From Lithospermum erythrorhizon (Eukaryota; Streptophyta; Magnoliopsida; Boraginales; Boraginaceae), in NCBI GenBank assembly GCA_019722365.1, contig JADFUC010002372.1, positions 964,400 through 1,028,399 of the forward strand: 64,000 bases of DNA. The letters are read 5' to 3'. The translations under genes were made by a program, and so were the position numbers. Below, piece after piece: positions 48,700-60,539 of the stretch; the stretch's first letter is position 1; each line of letters begins with the position of its first letter. The notes under the pieces are model-generated. The model was not told where the DNA came from and searched no databases. It saw only the letters and a list, made by a program, of their open reading frames with translations.

Positions 48700-49389
48700 A
48701 CTTCTAACCACATTACCCTCCTGATGATAATTCTCTGTCTGATGCCTGCCTGAGAGTGGAAGGATGTTTACAATGATCCTCCATCTACTAAAGAATCATG
48801 GTCTGACTTTCGTTACAGACCCGACACATGTAGTGGCTTATTATGAGCAATACCTGTGGCAAGTCTTCATCAAGAACGCGACAAGAGTGTTGGAAACTTG
48901 TTCGCCTGCAACGTCACAATTAGTGCTTCAAGAATAGTTTTCGCCGACTCTCAACACATAATGTGGCATGTCCTCATCAGCCCAGTAGCCTATGCTTTCC
49001 TTAGATGTTCCGCTCTCCCAAAAACTTCTGTACTTTTGATCAATATGTTATATTAGACTTTGTCTTCTCTCCAAAGCATTCTCATTCTTAAGTGATCCAT
49101 CACCTCTTTTCGGGGCATTTTAAGTACTTTCAACGGGATGCCAAGATCCTATGATACTTGCGTGTTTGGCCCATGCTCGATTTGCCTCCTGCCTCTTCAA
49201 CTCTAGAAGTTCTATGCTGAGTTTCTTTCATCGCCTCATCAAAACATCAGCTGATATCGGAATCGAGGAAGGATATTCTCCTGAAGGCCTTCTAGCGTCG
49301 AGCCCGCCCGACCTTCTCGTTCCTCAAGGTAAACTTCTGCTTTAGGTGTCACAACGCAGGTTTCTTCTTTCTAGTTTGGAGTTTTCTGG
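48700..49389 (-). pseudogene. Tat-like aspartic protease
   Basis: On the minus strand NKPLHVSGL (48805-48845) is followed by LVDGGSL (48772-48792). This is the D-G-G active site within the LYVSG...VDGGS..N context of Tat-type proteases. The remainder is cut off by the LTR-like insertion at about 48690. Upstream sequence to 49389 is the linker from gag, without clear motifs. Confidence 0.7.
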
Positions 49390-50451
49390 CCTCTAGTGTG
49401 GGATCGTACTGGTCTTTTGAATAAGAGGTTAGTAAAGCAGGAGCACGTGTCCTTTATTGGCAAAGAATGCCGAGCCCATATCATGTGCCTCATAAGCCAA
49501 ATGCCGAATTTTCGTGGAAGTATTCCTTGTTAATGTAATGCAAGCCCAAATGGCCCTTAGCCGTGATATGTCTTCGATAGGCTTCTCATGAATCCGAGAG
49601 CCTATCTTTGCATTTTAGGTTCAAAGCTTCCACGTCACGGAAGTTTCATAACCGGCTCTTTCTTTCAGGCGCTAGTCTATCATGCTAATCGTCTCTTCGT
49701 AATCGAAAAGCTGCTGAGGAATTCGCCTAGCTTGAGCCTCCAATTCATTTATGGAGGCGTGCCCAAATCGCAGTACCGAACGCTGCTCCTTTAAGGAGCT
49801 AATGAACTAGTTTGACCATTTTCTCTCTTCGGGCCCCATAAAGATTGCCAGACGCCTCAACAAAAGTTGGGCTACATGTTGTTTAGGATTTCTAGTTCAT
49901 CGAAGTGTTGAACTGTGGCCGATAGCCCTTCTCGTGATCTTCACCGATCTATACGGAAGGTAGGCTTTATATAGGTATATGGAAGCGACTCCATCTTCAT
50001 GACCTTTATTGCCCTCAAAGATATACTCCTTCAAATAGCTGCCGGGCTGAATCATCCTATCCGCCAGATGATAAGAGTTTCTAATGTGTTCTCGTTGGTC
50101 TTTGTGGTGAACCCCACGATAGCGGTAGGGATAGATGGATCGCCCCATCTCCCACTTTATAGGTCAGAGGCACCTCTTTTGCTTTGCAGTCGCTCAACAG
50201 TTTTTTCTATGTTCTTTGATCACCATATTTTCCTAGATTTGAGCGATAGAGTCATCTTGGTGCTGAATCTTTTGCAGCATGCTTTCTACCATCCCTGTTA
50301 GGTTGGCCATCTGTTCTTCCAGGGAGGTAATACTCGCCATCATCACGCAGTTAGGAAGTCCAAGAGACGGTGAAACTTGTTTCGACTTTTGATCGGTATT
50401 CCTATCAAAGCGTGACATTCTGCTGTTTGAGTCCTCCGTGTTCATCACCAA
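49390..50451 (-). pseudogene. Tat-like gag
   Basis: The frame 50233-50451 begins with MVMNTEDSN and ends in SLEEQMANLTGMVESMLQ, a predicted coiled-coil start typical of gypsy gag. 49897-50148 contains LKEYIFEGNKG and YLYKAYLP. Across frames 49590-49760 carries ASINELE, GEFLSSFS and LNLKCKDRLS, matching the retrotransposon gag core (W..L...F...F, then L..CKDRL). The start Met at 50451 lies about 280 bases inside the LTR, as expected. Frameshifts are frequent. Confidence 0.8.
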
Positions 50452-50727
50452 GTTCTCATCTATGTAACAGAGGGTTCCTCACCTCGGCATCATCAGCCTG
50501 CCGCTTCTCCGTCATGACTTGATCCTTGTAGCCTCCCGCAACACGTTAGCTGTAGAGATCAAGACGGGGTCTTGAGGATCTTGACTGTCCGGTATTTGAT
50601 GTAATTATCTGACGTGACCCTTCCTCCTTGTAGTAGTCTTTAATATTTAGAGGAGTCGATACCTCTTGGTAACCGGCTGTCAAAGAGTAATCCAAGATAG
50701 TCGATTATCCTGATCTACAATAAATCG

Positions 50728-52706
50728 TGAACGCAGAAGAATTTTTATTATTTATGATGTGGGTACAAAATAAAACCACCGAGGGTACCCCAAAGTGTAT
50801 AGATTTTACCAACTCCGAAAAGGATCGATTCTTCCAAACTATGGATCCCCAAAGCATTTAGTCGAGGTTTTATTTGCGAGATGTCCGTCTGCTTCGGATT
50901 TGGGCTGATGTAAGCTGAGCTGACTCGATTTGATTGGATTTGAAGCTCGAAATGAACTTATTTTGATTTGACTTGAACTCGATTTTGATTTGATTTGGAT
51001 TGGATTTGAGCCAGAGCCTAGGTAAAGTTCGGATGATGTCCCGATCCCGATGGACTCGAGATCAACGACTTTATACGGTCCGACCCGGGGCCTTAGATGC
51101 GCATTCCCTGTCGTCAGATGGACTGATCTTCGGCCTCGACTGATCACCGTCTATGTCGCATTGATGGACTTACTGCAGCGCTGCGCTGGGTGGGGACTTT
51201 TTGAGCACCGGCCAAGGGACTGTGAGTCGATAAGCTACATCATCTGTGACTTTGGGATTTGGTGCTTCACCTCAGGATCATGGCTTCAGAGTCAGTTTGT
51301 CTGGATAATTTAGTGCCTTAATATGATGATCATTTGGATGCAGACCCACCTCGAGTCAGATGAAAGATAGCAAGTTAGTGTCACAATGTTTTGGTCAGAC
51401 ACTGCCCAGAAGTATTGGGTCAGTAGGTTGACTATAAATCTCACTTTGGATTTAGCAGATTCGCCTCACTAGACTCGGATGCAGTTTTGAAGTAACGTCA
51501 CTTCTAGCTTTACTACAAACGCTCAGAAGTGTACTTCTCTTGTTTGTTGACGATGATCAATATGAATTAGGAAACGCTCCAAACCTTTGTCGATGATAAT
51601 CGACAACTAGGACAGGCCTTGAAGAATGCTGCTTTCCTACCTAGAATCCAACTATAGTGGAATCTAATGCTCAATTTATTCCTATACTCGGGATCGAGAA
51701 TCGAATCATTTATCGGGATGCTCATCCAAGTTTTTGAATAATTGCCTACATAGCTTAATCCTCGAATATTCAAGCTGCTCTAAGAAACTTACGATTCTCT
51801 CATCGATTTCAAGTTTCTAATCCCACACTGTCAAGGCTTAGAAATAATCCTTAATTTCAAAGCCCATTTTTGCCACCCTGAGGTGTTTTCCAGCTCACCA
51901 CGCTGGTGTTTTGACGGCAGCCCAAAGATTTAACTTGCAGAAATTCTCGCAGGTCGTTTCCTATTTTCTGTGGGTTTCAGGTGTTTTCAAGTGGAACATT
52001 GGGTCAAATTGATTTATGGAATTTCAGCCGTTAGGGTATTTATAGGGAGTCAGTTGGCCTCAAACGCCGCTTTCCGACGTCATTTGATTTCCTGATTACG
52101 TATCTTGACTGCTGAATTTTGAAGAAGATTTGGACCGCTTGACAATTTAAAAAGTACTTTTCCTCCAAGAAATCAGCTCTTGGGCGCCTCTTTCGGGAAG
52201 GAAGGTCTGGTTTTTAGGTCAGCATTTCATATTGGACTCGAAGCTTTGAGCCTCGATTTTGCACCATTACCCACTTCTGGGAAGGGCCATTTTGACCACA
52301 CAACTTTCTTTGCAATTTCTGATTTTGAACCGCATAACTCAAGGAGTCTTGATTTTAAACCTCGTGGATTTTTAATTCTTTATTTCGAGCCACGGGCTTT
52401 TTGAATCGCCCCATTTGGCTTTGAGCCTAATTTTAATTGACATTAATGCGAGGCTGTTTTCTCGGGAACCCTATTTCGAGTTCAAACAGGGTTAATTAAT
52501 GTAGAAACCCTTATTTTTTACTTCAATTAATTCCAGGGGCTTGATTTCACGGAACCTCGTTAGATCCGGTTTGATTTGAGTAGTGTTTGATCGAGAACCA
52601 CTAGCGTACGTGGCATTTTTTAGTGGCTCGGCCCATTAATTAATTTCATTAATTAGATCTAAATCCATTTATTATTTTTTTGATAAATTTCGTCCTCTGA
52701 TGCTCA
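50728..52706 (-). repeat. 5' LTR of the Tat-like element (right copy)
   Basis: Partner of 36302-37590. In plus-strand reading it starts TGAACGCAGAAGAATTTTT and ends near GATGCTCA. The segment at 51574-51591 preserves the empty target of the SINE found in the other copy. Regions such as 51100-51450 and 51600-52130 have no counterpart in the shorter left LTR. Confidence 0.8.
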
Positions 52707-54233
52707 AGACTTTATTTGTACCAAAATTCAAATTTCCTTGTATGCTCCAATAATATTGATGTCTATAGTTATAGTCATAGACTTATAGTTAAATGATGTG
52801 CGTTAATAGTCAATTTTTTTATATTAAGTGTGAGTGAATTACAATTTAGCAATGATGGAATCAGGATTTTAATATGAGATATTCATTTCATCATTCAAAA
52901 TATAAAATTTTATATGGGTATTCATTTTGGAGAGAATAGAAGAGAACAAAAGAAAAAAAAAAATATTTGAGATAAGTTTTGAACTAGAAACCTTCTAATT
53001 TAATGTAGGATATTCATGTTAATACCCTACATCCTTTATAGGTCCTTCCCTGCCATTTAGTATTAATTAATTAGAGTATACACATATTTAATTACTGATA
53101 GTGTATATAATACTATAATTTGGTCCTCCAATTGGAGGTAGCTGGTAATTATTAACTTGGAGAATGTAAATCATAGGACTCTTTTAGAAATAAATAATAA
53201 TTAAGGACTTCATTAATTTGGAGATCAGATTTTAATATCGTATATACTATTAGGGACTACATTTTCAACATTATCATTAATAGGAATTAAATCATAACTC
53301 CTTCATATTTATCAGAATCAAATTGATAATTAACCCAATATTATTGTTAGAATATATTTTTTCTAAATCGTTTTTAAGAGTAGAAATGCATGAAAGGTAA
53401 CTGAAGTCCTCCACGACATCAAATTATTATCAAGAGAGCAGAGGGCCACACTCAAACTCTACCGAGGTAACAATGTAATATGAAAAGTCTACAAGTACTT
53501 AATAACCGGCCACTAGCTTGAACAGTCATTTCCATGTACATTTTGGGTATTTGATTCGTGCATGTTAGTTAGATATACATTCAAGATAATGCATTATCAT
53601 GCTATCGACAACTTGACATAAATTTCATTCAGTCTGTGACACTATGATATATATTTTAGCGATTGATGGAAATTGGATGAGACTATATATGAGCAACATT
53701 TTTCTCACATGAGCCAACTTCAATTCCAGGCCAATTCATGATCTACACGTGGTCAAACGACCTTAATTGATCAGGGCTCTCTTCATATCTTCATTGCCTT
53801 AGCATGTCATTTCATTTGTTCTTTCATTTGATTTAAGACATTGTCATAAAAAAATATCAACCATCCAATTTGGAGTTGAGTTACTTATATTTGGTTGTTG
53901 GTTGTTATTAGTGGACATCAAAAAAAATGCAAGGGAAGTGATCTAACGAAAACACAACAATCAATCGGAGTCCTTAAAATCAATTGTATCTATGAATTTA
54001 GTATTTAGTAATTCGAAATGTTGACAAAAAGTTAAATACCAGATCTTCTATCATAAAATATTTTCCCAAAAGCTTTAGGCCCGACTTTGTCGGTTTCAAT
54101 AGAATTAATTGCAAATATAATTTTAGTAAGTGTAATGTGGTTAAGTTGTACTTCAGTCATAGTAAATGGTAGCGTAATTTCTAAAAGTGATACAAATATT
54201 ACAGTATCATTTCTAAAAGTGATAAATGTTGAA
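52707..54233. other. AT-rich spacer
   Basis: No open frame of note and no recognised repeat. Several TAATTA-rich stretches occur. Nothing recognised. Confidence 0.5.
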
Positions 54234-54880
54234 CACTATTACAAAAAAGGCCTTAGAAGGCACTAAATAAACAGCACATATACACAAAGCGATGTCTAAC
54301 CGTTACTTAGACGATGCTCGCGTGTCGCGCCGTCTAAGTAAATGTTAGACATCACTTTTTGAGCGCCGTTTAAGTAGAAATGATAGACAAGCGATGTTTA
54401 AGTAATTAAAACCTAATAATTCGCCCAAAAATTCTAACCCAATCGATGTTCAATTTGTCCCCCTTTTTTCCTTTCATCAATTCCTCTCTTCCTCTTCCTC
54501 CAATCCTTATGTTGCTCCAATTAAAGAGTTGAAGAAAAGAATGTTCGAGACTGATCCGACAAATTCGAGTATTGCATCGAGGGGACTCAGGTAATACCAA
54601 ACTATAATTTCATTGTCTGTTTATCGTCCACAATACCACAATCAAAGTAGTACCAAACTACAGCATTTCATTATCTGTTTTTGTTTTTAAAATCCCAGTT
54701 ATGTGTAAGCAAATTGTAATAACCGTTCGTACTAATATTATTGAAATAGTACACTTATTTGCTCGGTGGGAGTATTCGAAAAAAAAATTCGAAGTTGAAT
54801 GAGTCAATGCGGCGAATCGGTGGAGTTGGTAGCATATTTCGGTTTTGCGAATTCCCAAAGTTTTAATCGAATGGAATGAG
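54234..54880 (+). mobile_element. CACTA-like DNA transposon terminus
   Basis: CACTATTACAAAAAAGGCC at 54234 closely resembles the terminal inverted repeat of plant CACTA (En/Spm) elements, which begins CACTAC.A.AAAA. Subterminal units built on GATGTCTAA/TTAAGTA recur at 54291, 54331 and 54365-54400, as is typical of this superfamily. No opposite terminus or transposase could be found, so this is one end of a truncated or larger element. The right limit is arbitrary; 54420-54880 shows only short frames. Confidence 0.5.
54291..54353 (+). repeat. 23-base inverted repeat (hairpin)
   Basis: Arms 54291-54313 and 54331-54353 are complementary at 21 of 23 positions, with a 17-base GC-rich loop (ATGCTCGCGTGTCGCGC). 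It lies within the subterminal repeats of the CACTA-like end and would form a stable stem in RNA or single-stranded DNA. Confidence 0.85.
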
Positions 54881-57770
54881 CATTATTTGAGGCGTGTAAT
54901 ATAATTTGGTATATAAATCAATGTATTAATGTTTGGAAGTTGATTGTCGAGGAAATAAGTTAAAGCGAGAAGTATCGATTGAATTAAGCGGTAGGGTTTA
55001 TTAAGTGAACTGACCCGTTTAAAGCCTGAAACCAACTAATTGGCCCACGACTCAGCCGAGCAAGAAGGGGCGAGGAGTCTCTTCTTCATAGCGAGCATTA
55101 ATCATGCATGATTTTAACTTCTTCGATTCTTCAATGCTTGTAGCTTTGGATATGAGAATTTTCGGGAGAGTTTCTCGCCATCGTGCTTTCGTCGTTTCCA
55201 GGTAAAGGTGCGATCTTGTAAAGTATTTTGTAGAGATCTCGAGTTGACTTTTTGTTGTGTATAACGGTGGCGACCCGTTAATAAAATAAACTAAAATGTG
55301 AAATTATTAATTTATTTCCGTAAAATTTGAACCCACTAAATATTTTGTGTTCTTAAATGTTTATGTTCGGAGGTTAGTTGTCGGATTAAGTTAAAACGAG
55401 AGGTATCGAGCGAATTAAAGGCGAGATTTTCACCGGTTGGGCTTTTGGGCCCAGCTTGACCCTGCAACCCATTTAATGGTCCATAGCCCCAAAAAAACCC
55501 AAGCAAAATGCCATTTTTCTTACTTGCCCGGCGAGAACAAGGGCGACCCCGTAGCGCCTTATTTTTTATTTGCTGCTTTCTCGATTTTCTCCCTCGATTA
55601 ACAAGCTTTGGAGCTAAAATTTTAGGATTTCTCTCATCCACCCCCGTCGTTTCAGGTAAAAGGTGCGATATTTTTGGTATTTTGTGAAATCTCCCAAACT
55701 TGGCTTTGTTGACTTTTTGGGATTTTGAATTTTATTATTCCGATTGATTCTTGGGTTATAGATTAGTTATTCTGGGATTGAAATATGGTGTTTGATGTGA
55801 AATTTTGGATGTTTTAGTACAGTTGACTTTTTGGAATTTTTGGGTTGACTTTGGATTTTTGGATAAATTGTTGAATAGAATTATTGCCTAGGCCTAAATT
55901 GTAATATAGGGATTGATAATGATCGATATTTGGGGTAGAAAGTGTTGTTATAGTGAATTGATTTTCGGGTGATCTTGAGTTGACTTCCATTTAAAATGTG
56001 GTGGATTGTATAAAATAGGATTAGAGTGGATCGTGTGATTGTTTTTGAATCTGAGATATGAATTATAAGTGTTAGGGAACAAATAAGTTAAGATTAATCG
56101 TAGTGGGTTTGGGTAGTAAACTTGAACTTAGGGATTAGGGGTTGAGAGTTATAGTTAAATTGATTGGGAAAAAAGGTTGAAATTGGAATTATTTGGAAAT
56201 GTTGAGGTTGAATAAGATATAGAGGCGGTGCTCAATTTAGTACGGGTAGTAGGGTTTATCATCGAGGTTGTTATTGAAACAATGGTAATCTTTACGTGGT
56301 TGTAATTTATAATGGAAATGAATTAAAAAGTGAGCATTTAAATTAGGATAAAAGGATTGACATGGTTCACAGTTGGCTGATTTATTTTTGTAGTATTAAT
56401 ACATTCGGACTTCGGGACGTGGGAGCAGTGAGGATCGATTATTTGCTTGAGGCGCTAATTAGTGCTTAGCCAGGTAGGGAGATTTATGTTTCGTGTGTTA
56501 TCTTATTTATGTTTGGGTATTGTGTATGAGTAAATTGATTTGACAATATATACGTGTTATGAACTTATCCGTTAAGGTATATTTGTGAAGCGTGAATTGT
56601 TGACTTGTGTGGTGATCGCCTTAGATGTAATATGGTGTGTTTATTATTTATGTATGAGTACATTTATGTTTTGGCGTAATATTTGAGTATGTTTATCTTG
56701 AGAAATGCTTGTATTACATGTTGAGTATAATTGTGTTGTGGAAGTATGCAGGGTGTATCTCACATTTGAGTCGCGAGGTTTTGTACGATTTGGTTGTATT
56801 GTGTGTGATATAGATGTTACTTTGAAACTGTTGTGTGTTGGTTGTGTGTGTTTGACATTGTACGTGTGATTTGTGGATGTTGAGATGATGTGGGGTGTTC
56901 GAAGGGTGAGCCTGCCGGGAAAAGGATATGATGATGTTGGGTGTTCGAAAGGTGAGCCTGCCGGGAAAAGGATATGTTGTGTTGGGTTGAAGGGTGAGCT
57001 TTGCCGGAAGGAATGGGTAGTATATATGATGTTATTGGTTTCACTTTTGTAAACCATTTATTTGTGGTTGTGGTGATAGCGTGTTGGTGAAATTTTGCGG
57101 TTACTTGTTTGATTATGTGATGATATGGCACATGAGTTACATAAGTCGAGTTCTCTCTGAGGTGTGCATTTATTTACGGTGATGATACCATGATGTCTTG
57201 AATAGTTAGCATATTTACGTACTATGTTGTATAATTGTATTTACCCATCTTATTGCTAAATGCCGTTGTATATATTTATCACTTTCTTGTATACCCCTCG
57301 TTAGGATATGGGTAAGTTACCATCGGGTGATCGTTTGTACTAATTGTCGAGCTTACCCACTCCCTTCATATTGTGAGTGCCCTTTGGGGCTTGATTGAGT
57401 TCGCATTCGGTGACTTATTTAGGTGAGAGGCGGTGGCTAGGATCTCGGCCAGTCCTCTCTTTCATTTTTAATTATAGCAGTTGTTATTTTGGTTTTTATG
57501 ATGTTAAATGTAAGATGTTTTGGTACATTTTGTGGCTTAGTTGTTGTGGTGTCTTATGTTTTTGGGTTTGGCCCAGTAATGCCACGATGGTTAGAATTTT
57601 GTATCCATCGATGTTTTCGATTTCGAACTATACTATTTTTATTTAAAAGCTGTCAGGTTCCTCTTGGTTTTAAGCAATTGTTTTTCGTGTCGACCATCGA
57701 TTGGTGACTCCGATATACAGGTTGATGACGACTCCAACCTCGAGGCGTCACGACTTCGAGGTGGGTGGAT
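54881..57770 (+). repeat. Tekay-like LTR-type unit, with a partial duplicate at its start
   Basis: The segment 54915-55260 is a diverged copy of 55345-55740. Both carry AAGTTAAA.CGAGA.GTATCGA and CGTTTC.AGGTAAA.GGTGCGAT, followed by GTTGACTTTTTG. From 55740 a GT-rich, gene-free sequence continues to 57770. Its composition and TTGACTTT motifs resemble the Tekay-like LTRs at 6631 and 12451. It ends near a CCTCGAGGC...GGTGGATTC block that also ends the next unit. Minus frames at 56644-57131 are shadows of this GT-rich repeat. Confidence 0.55.
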
Positions 57771-60126
57771 TCCATGTTGACTTTTTGTATTTTGAATTTT
57801 ATTGCTCCAATTGATTCTTGGGTTCTAAATTAGTTATTCTTGAGTTGATATATCGTGTTAAATGTGGAATTTCGGACGTTTTTAGGGCCATTGACTTTTT
57901 GGAATTTTGGGTTGACTTTATCTAAAATGTGGTCGATAGTATAAATATGTTATTGGACCTTTATTGTGATTGTTTTGAGGTGAAGTATAGTATTGAGTTG
58001 TTGGAAGAAAATATGTTGAAATTAGTTTTATTAGATTTTGAGTAGTAAACGAGGCAGGTTTGAGGCTATTAAGCGGGTTTGATTAGTTGGAAAAGTTGAT
58101 ATTTTTGTTGATTGGAATTGGTTGATAATGTTAGGTATTTTTTGGTTAAGGTGTTGATCGTTGGGATTTGTCGAGATAGTTGATTCATGATTTAATAGTC
58201 AGCAAAACATAATTATCAATCTATACTTAAGTTGTCAATTTATGCTTAAAATGAAATTTGAAAATCGAGATTTAATTAAGATAAGAGGTTAAAATTGTTG
58301 CGAGTAGTAATTATAATTTCGGGTATTGATTAGGCGGGCATTAGGAAAGGCACCCCAGATCGATTAGGGAGAGCGTTTCTTATTGCGAACCCGAGGTGAG
58401 TACCCATCTAGCGTGTATTACGCATGTATTTACTTTAAATGGTGCATGTCCTTGTAATATAATTATGAGAATGGTATACATGTAATGGTGAGAATGCGAT
58501 TATGTAGTGAGCCCATAATATGATTATGTGACTCGATGCGGCATTGAAAGGCCCAGCAGAGGTAAGTGATAGCTTGAACTCCCCACTTATGTCTGTTATA
58601 GTTATGTCACCTTTGAAGCACTTTTGTATTTACGTGGCCTTGGCCGAGACTTTGTACTTGTGGCCTTGTCGGCACTTTTGGTATTTATGTGGCCTTGTCG
58701 GTGGTTGTGATTGATTCTGATTGTGTCTTTGTTGTTTTGTGTGCTTTAATATTGTTGGGAGTATAAAGTAGTTGGTTATTGAGAGGTGTTGGCTGGAGTT
58801 ATGTATGACATTGAGGTGACTTGAGGTAAGTAGTAGCTTGGCTCACCGACTTCACGTATTTTCCGTTACGTGCCTTGTAGGCATTTGTAATTGATTGACC
58901 TTGTCGGTATTTACGTAGCTTTGGCGGCGTTTATGATTGAAGCCTTGATTGGGAGGCGTTTTTATACGTTGCGTTACTATTGTTGGGTGTTGAGTAGTGG
59001 TTGTTGTGAGGTGATGGCTAGAGTTATCGTATCTTTGAGGTGACTTAATTATTAGGGAATGACCTAGAATTTGGATGGTTATGGGTTTAGGTGGCTCATA
59101 AGGCGTTGTTTATCGAGCATGCTTCGGTATAAGGCGTTGTTTATCAACATACTTCGGTATAAGGCGTTGTTTATCGGCTTATACTTCGGTATAAGGCGTT
59201 GTTTTATCGACTTTATACTTGGTATAAGGCGTTGTTTATCAGCTTTATACTTTGGTATAGGCGTTGTTTATCAGAACATCTTTTGGTATGAAGCGTTGTT
59301 TATCGACTTTATACTTGATTATAAGAGCTTCGACTTTATACTTAGGTATAAGAGCATTGTTTATCAGCTTTATCTTGATTATAAAGGCGTTGTTTATCAA
59401 AACTTTATACTTCGGTATAAGAATGTTGATTATGCTTTTGTTATAAGGCGTGGTAGATTGACGGGTTGAGCTTATATACATCGAGATTAGAATCCCGGAT
59501 GGTATCTAGTTGATAGTGATTGATGACTAGAGTATAGCTTTGTGGGGTCTGTGGCTGTAATTACATGTGGGTTTATGGTGTTAGTCGAAAGTCATTAGGT
59601 AAGATTTAATTTGTGGTGAGTAACATATAAATATAACTCTTGGGGTATATGGTCTTTAAATAGGTGAGAGATTTAAATTATTCTTATTTGTACGATAAGG
59701 TAGGTTAACATGTGGCGTTTATTTTCACTCGGCCTTTTAGCGGCTCACTATTTCCACATGGGCGGGCGTTTTATACTAGGTTGTTGCGGGGATGACGAGA
59801 TGCATTGGCGGTAGGCGTGTACCAGCGAAGATGGCGATGGTGGCTTGAAGACACCAAAGCGATCATACTTTTATCTTCTTGAAGTTTTACGTTGTATGTC
59901 ATTATTGTTGTCTTGTGTTGTAAAACAAGTAGTTTGATATTGTACTTATATTATTACTCTTGGGTTGTTGTATTGTTGGTTGGTTCGCCCCGATGGGCCG
60001 AGTTCTATTGTTTATTTATGATGTTAAATAAAGTCGTTTTTAATCGTTATCAAAATCGTTGTGACTCACGATTATCTGAGGTTGATAATGGTCCCAGCCT
60101 CGAGGCCACGGGCGGTGGATTCTATG
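57771..60126 (+). repeat. Second, 5'-truncated Tekay-like LTR-type unit
   Basis: It begins abruptly with TTGACTTTTTGTATTTTGAA, matching an internal point of the previous unit (about 55708), so the two units are fused. It contains CGAGGTGAGTAC, ACTCCCCACTTATG, the palindromic tandem block at 59090-59455 and the CCTCGAGGC...GGTGGATTCTATG end. No coding motif. It may be the second LTR of a collapsed element or an unequal recombination product. Confidence 0.55.
59090..59455 (+). repeat. Tandem repeat, about 30-36-base unit
   Basis: About ten units of TATAAGGCGTTGTTTATC joined by a CGACTTTATACTTCGG-type linker. Each junction pairs TATAC with GTATA around ACTTCGGT, so units are partly palindromic like those at 8100 and 13990. 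The open frames over this block (59071-59469 plus, 59245-59481 minus) are translations of the repeat, not genes. Confidence 0.9.
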
Positions 60127-60186
60127 AAGTGAATTGGTTTTATTGGGTTAAAGTATATACGTGTATGGTGGATAAATTCAATTAGT

Positions 60187-60531
60187 TTGATTGATTGGTG
60201 GAGATGGGCTCACGGTATTGTACACCAATTCTTCACGGATCGATGCATGCGAAACTCAATTGCAAATTATTTGGGCCGGGGCCCAATTGTAAATTCTCAA
60301 CTTCATCTACCTAATCACACCTCATGTTTTAAAATTCATTTTCTGTTTTCTCGGCTCAAATTCACTTCACCTCTATTCGTGCCTGTTCACAATCCACGAT
60401 CCACCTTGATTTCTCCGCGCCCGGCCACCGCCTCCGCTCAATCCCTGACAGTGACTCCTCCTCCTCCAACTTCCGGCGACGCTAAAAAATGGGAAAAGAA
60501 GCAAAAAAAAAACTTATACAATCAAAATTGA
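60187..60531 (+). other. Exon-like proline-rich open frame, unrecognised
   Basis: An uninterrupted frame of 114 codons. Its second half is rich in Ser, Pro and Thr, ending in PPPPTSGDAKKWEKKQKKNL. GC content rises sharply compared with its AT-rich surroundings. After the stop a repeat field begins. It looks like the 5' end of a former gene or a captured fragment, but no domain is visible, and a real first Met could be at 60247. Confidence 0.3.
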
Positions 60532-60539
60532 TTGGTGCG

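Larger units (their letters stand above)
36302..52706 (-). mobile_element. Tat-like Ty3/gypsy LTR retrotransposon with nested insertions
   Basis: LTRs at 36302-37590 and 50728-52706 align in the same orientation. Between them, reading the minus strand from the right, are gag (49390-50451), protease (48700-48850), RT (45400-46460), RNase H stretches (44700-45400) and integrase (43700-44440). This is the gypsy order with the RNase H duplication typical of the Tat branch. A copia element near the 3' end, an LTR fragment between protease and RT, and a SINE in the left LTR were added later. A direct TTGTA is present just outside both ends (36296-36300 and 52716-52720) but not exactly adjacent to the right LTR end, so the target duplication is unproven. 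Confidence 0.85.

Noticed and set aside
56644..57131. Overlapping minus-strand frames of 104-137 codons rich in His, Thr, Ser and Pro
   Set aside because: They are the complement of GT-rich LTR-like sequence with repeated GGTGAGCCTGCCGGGAAAAGG; no domain and low complexity.
59071..59481. Long open frames on both strands with Leu/Tyr/Arg/Ile-rich repeats
   Set aside because: They are translations of the tandem repeat at 59090-59455.
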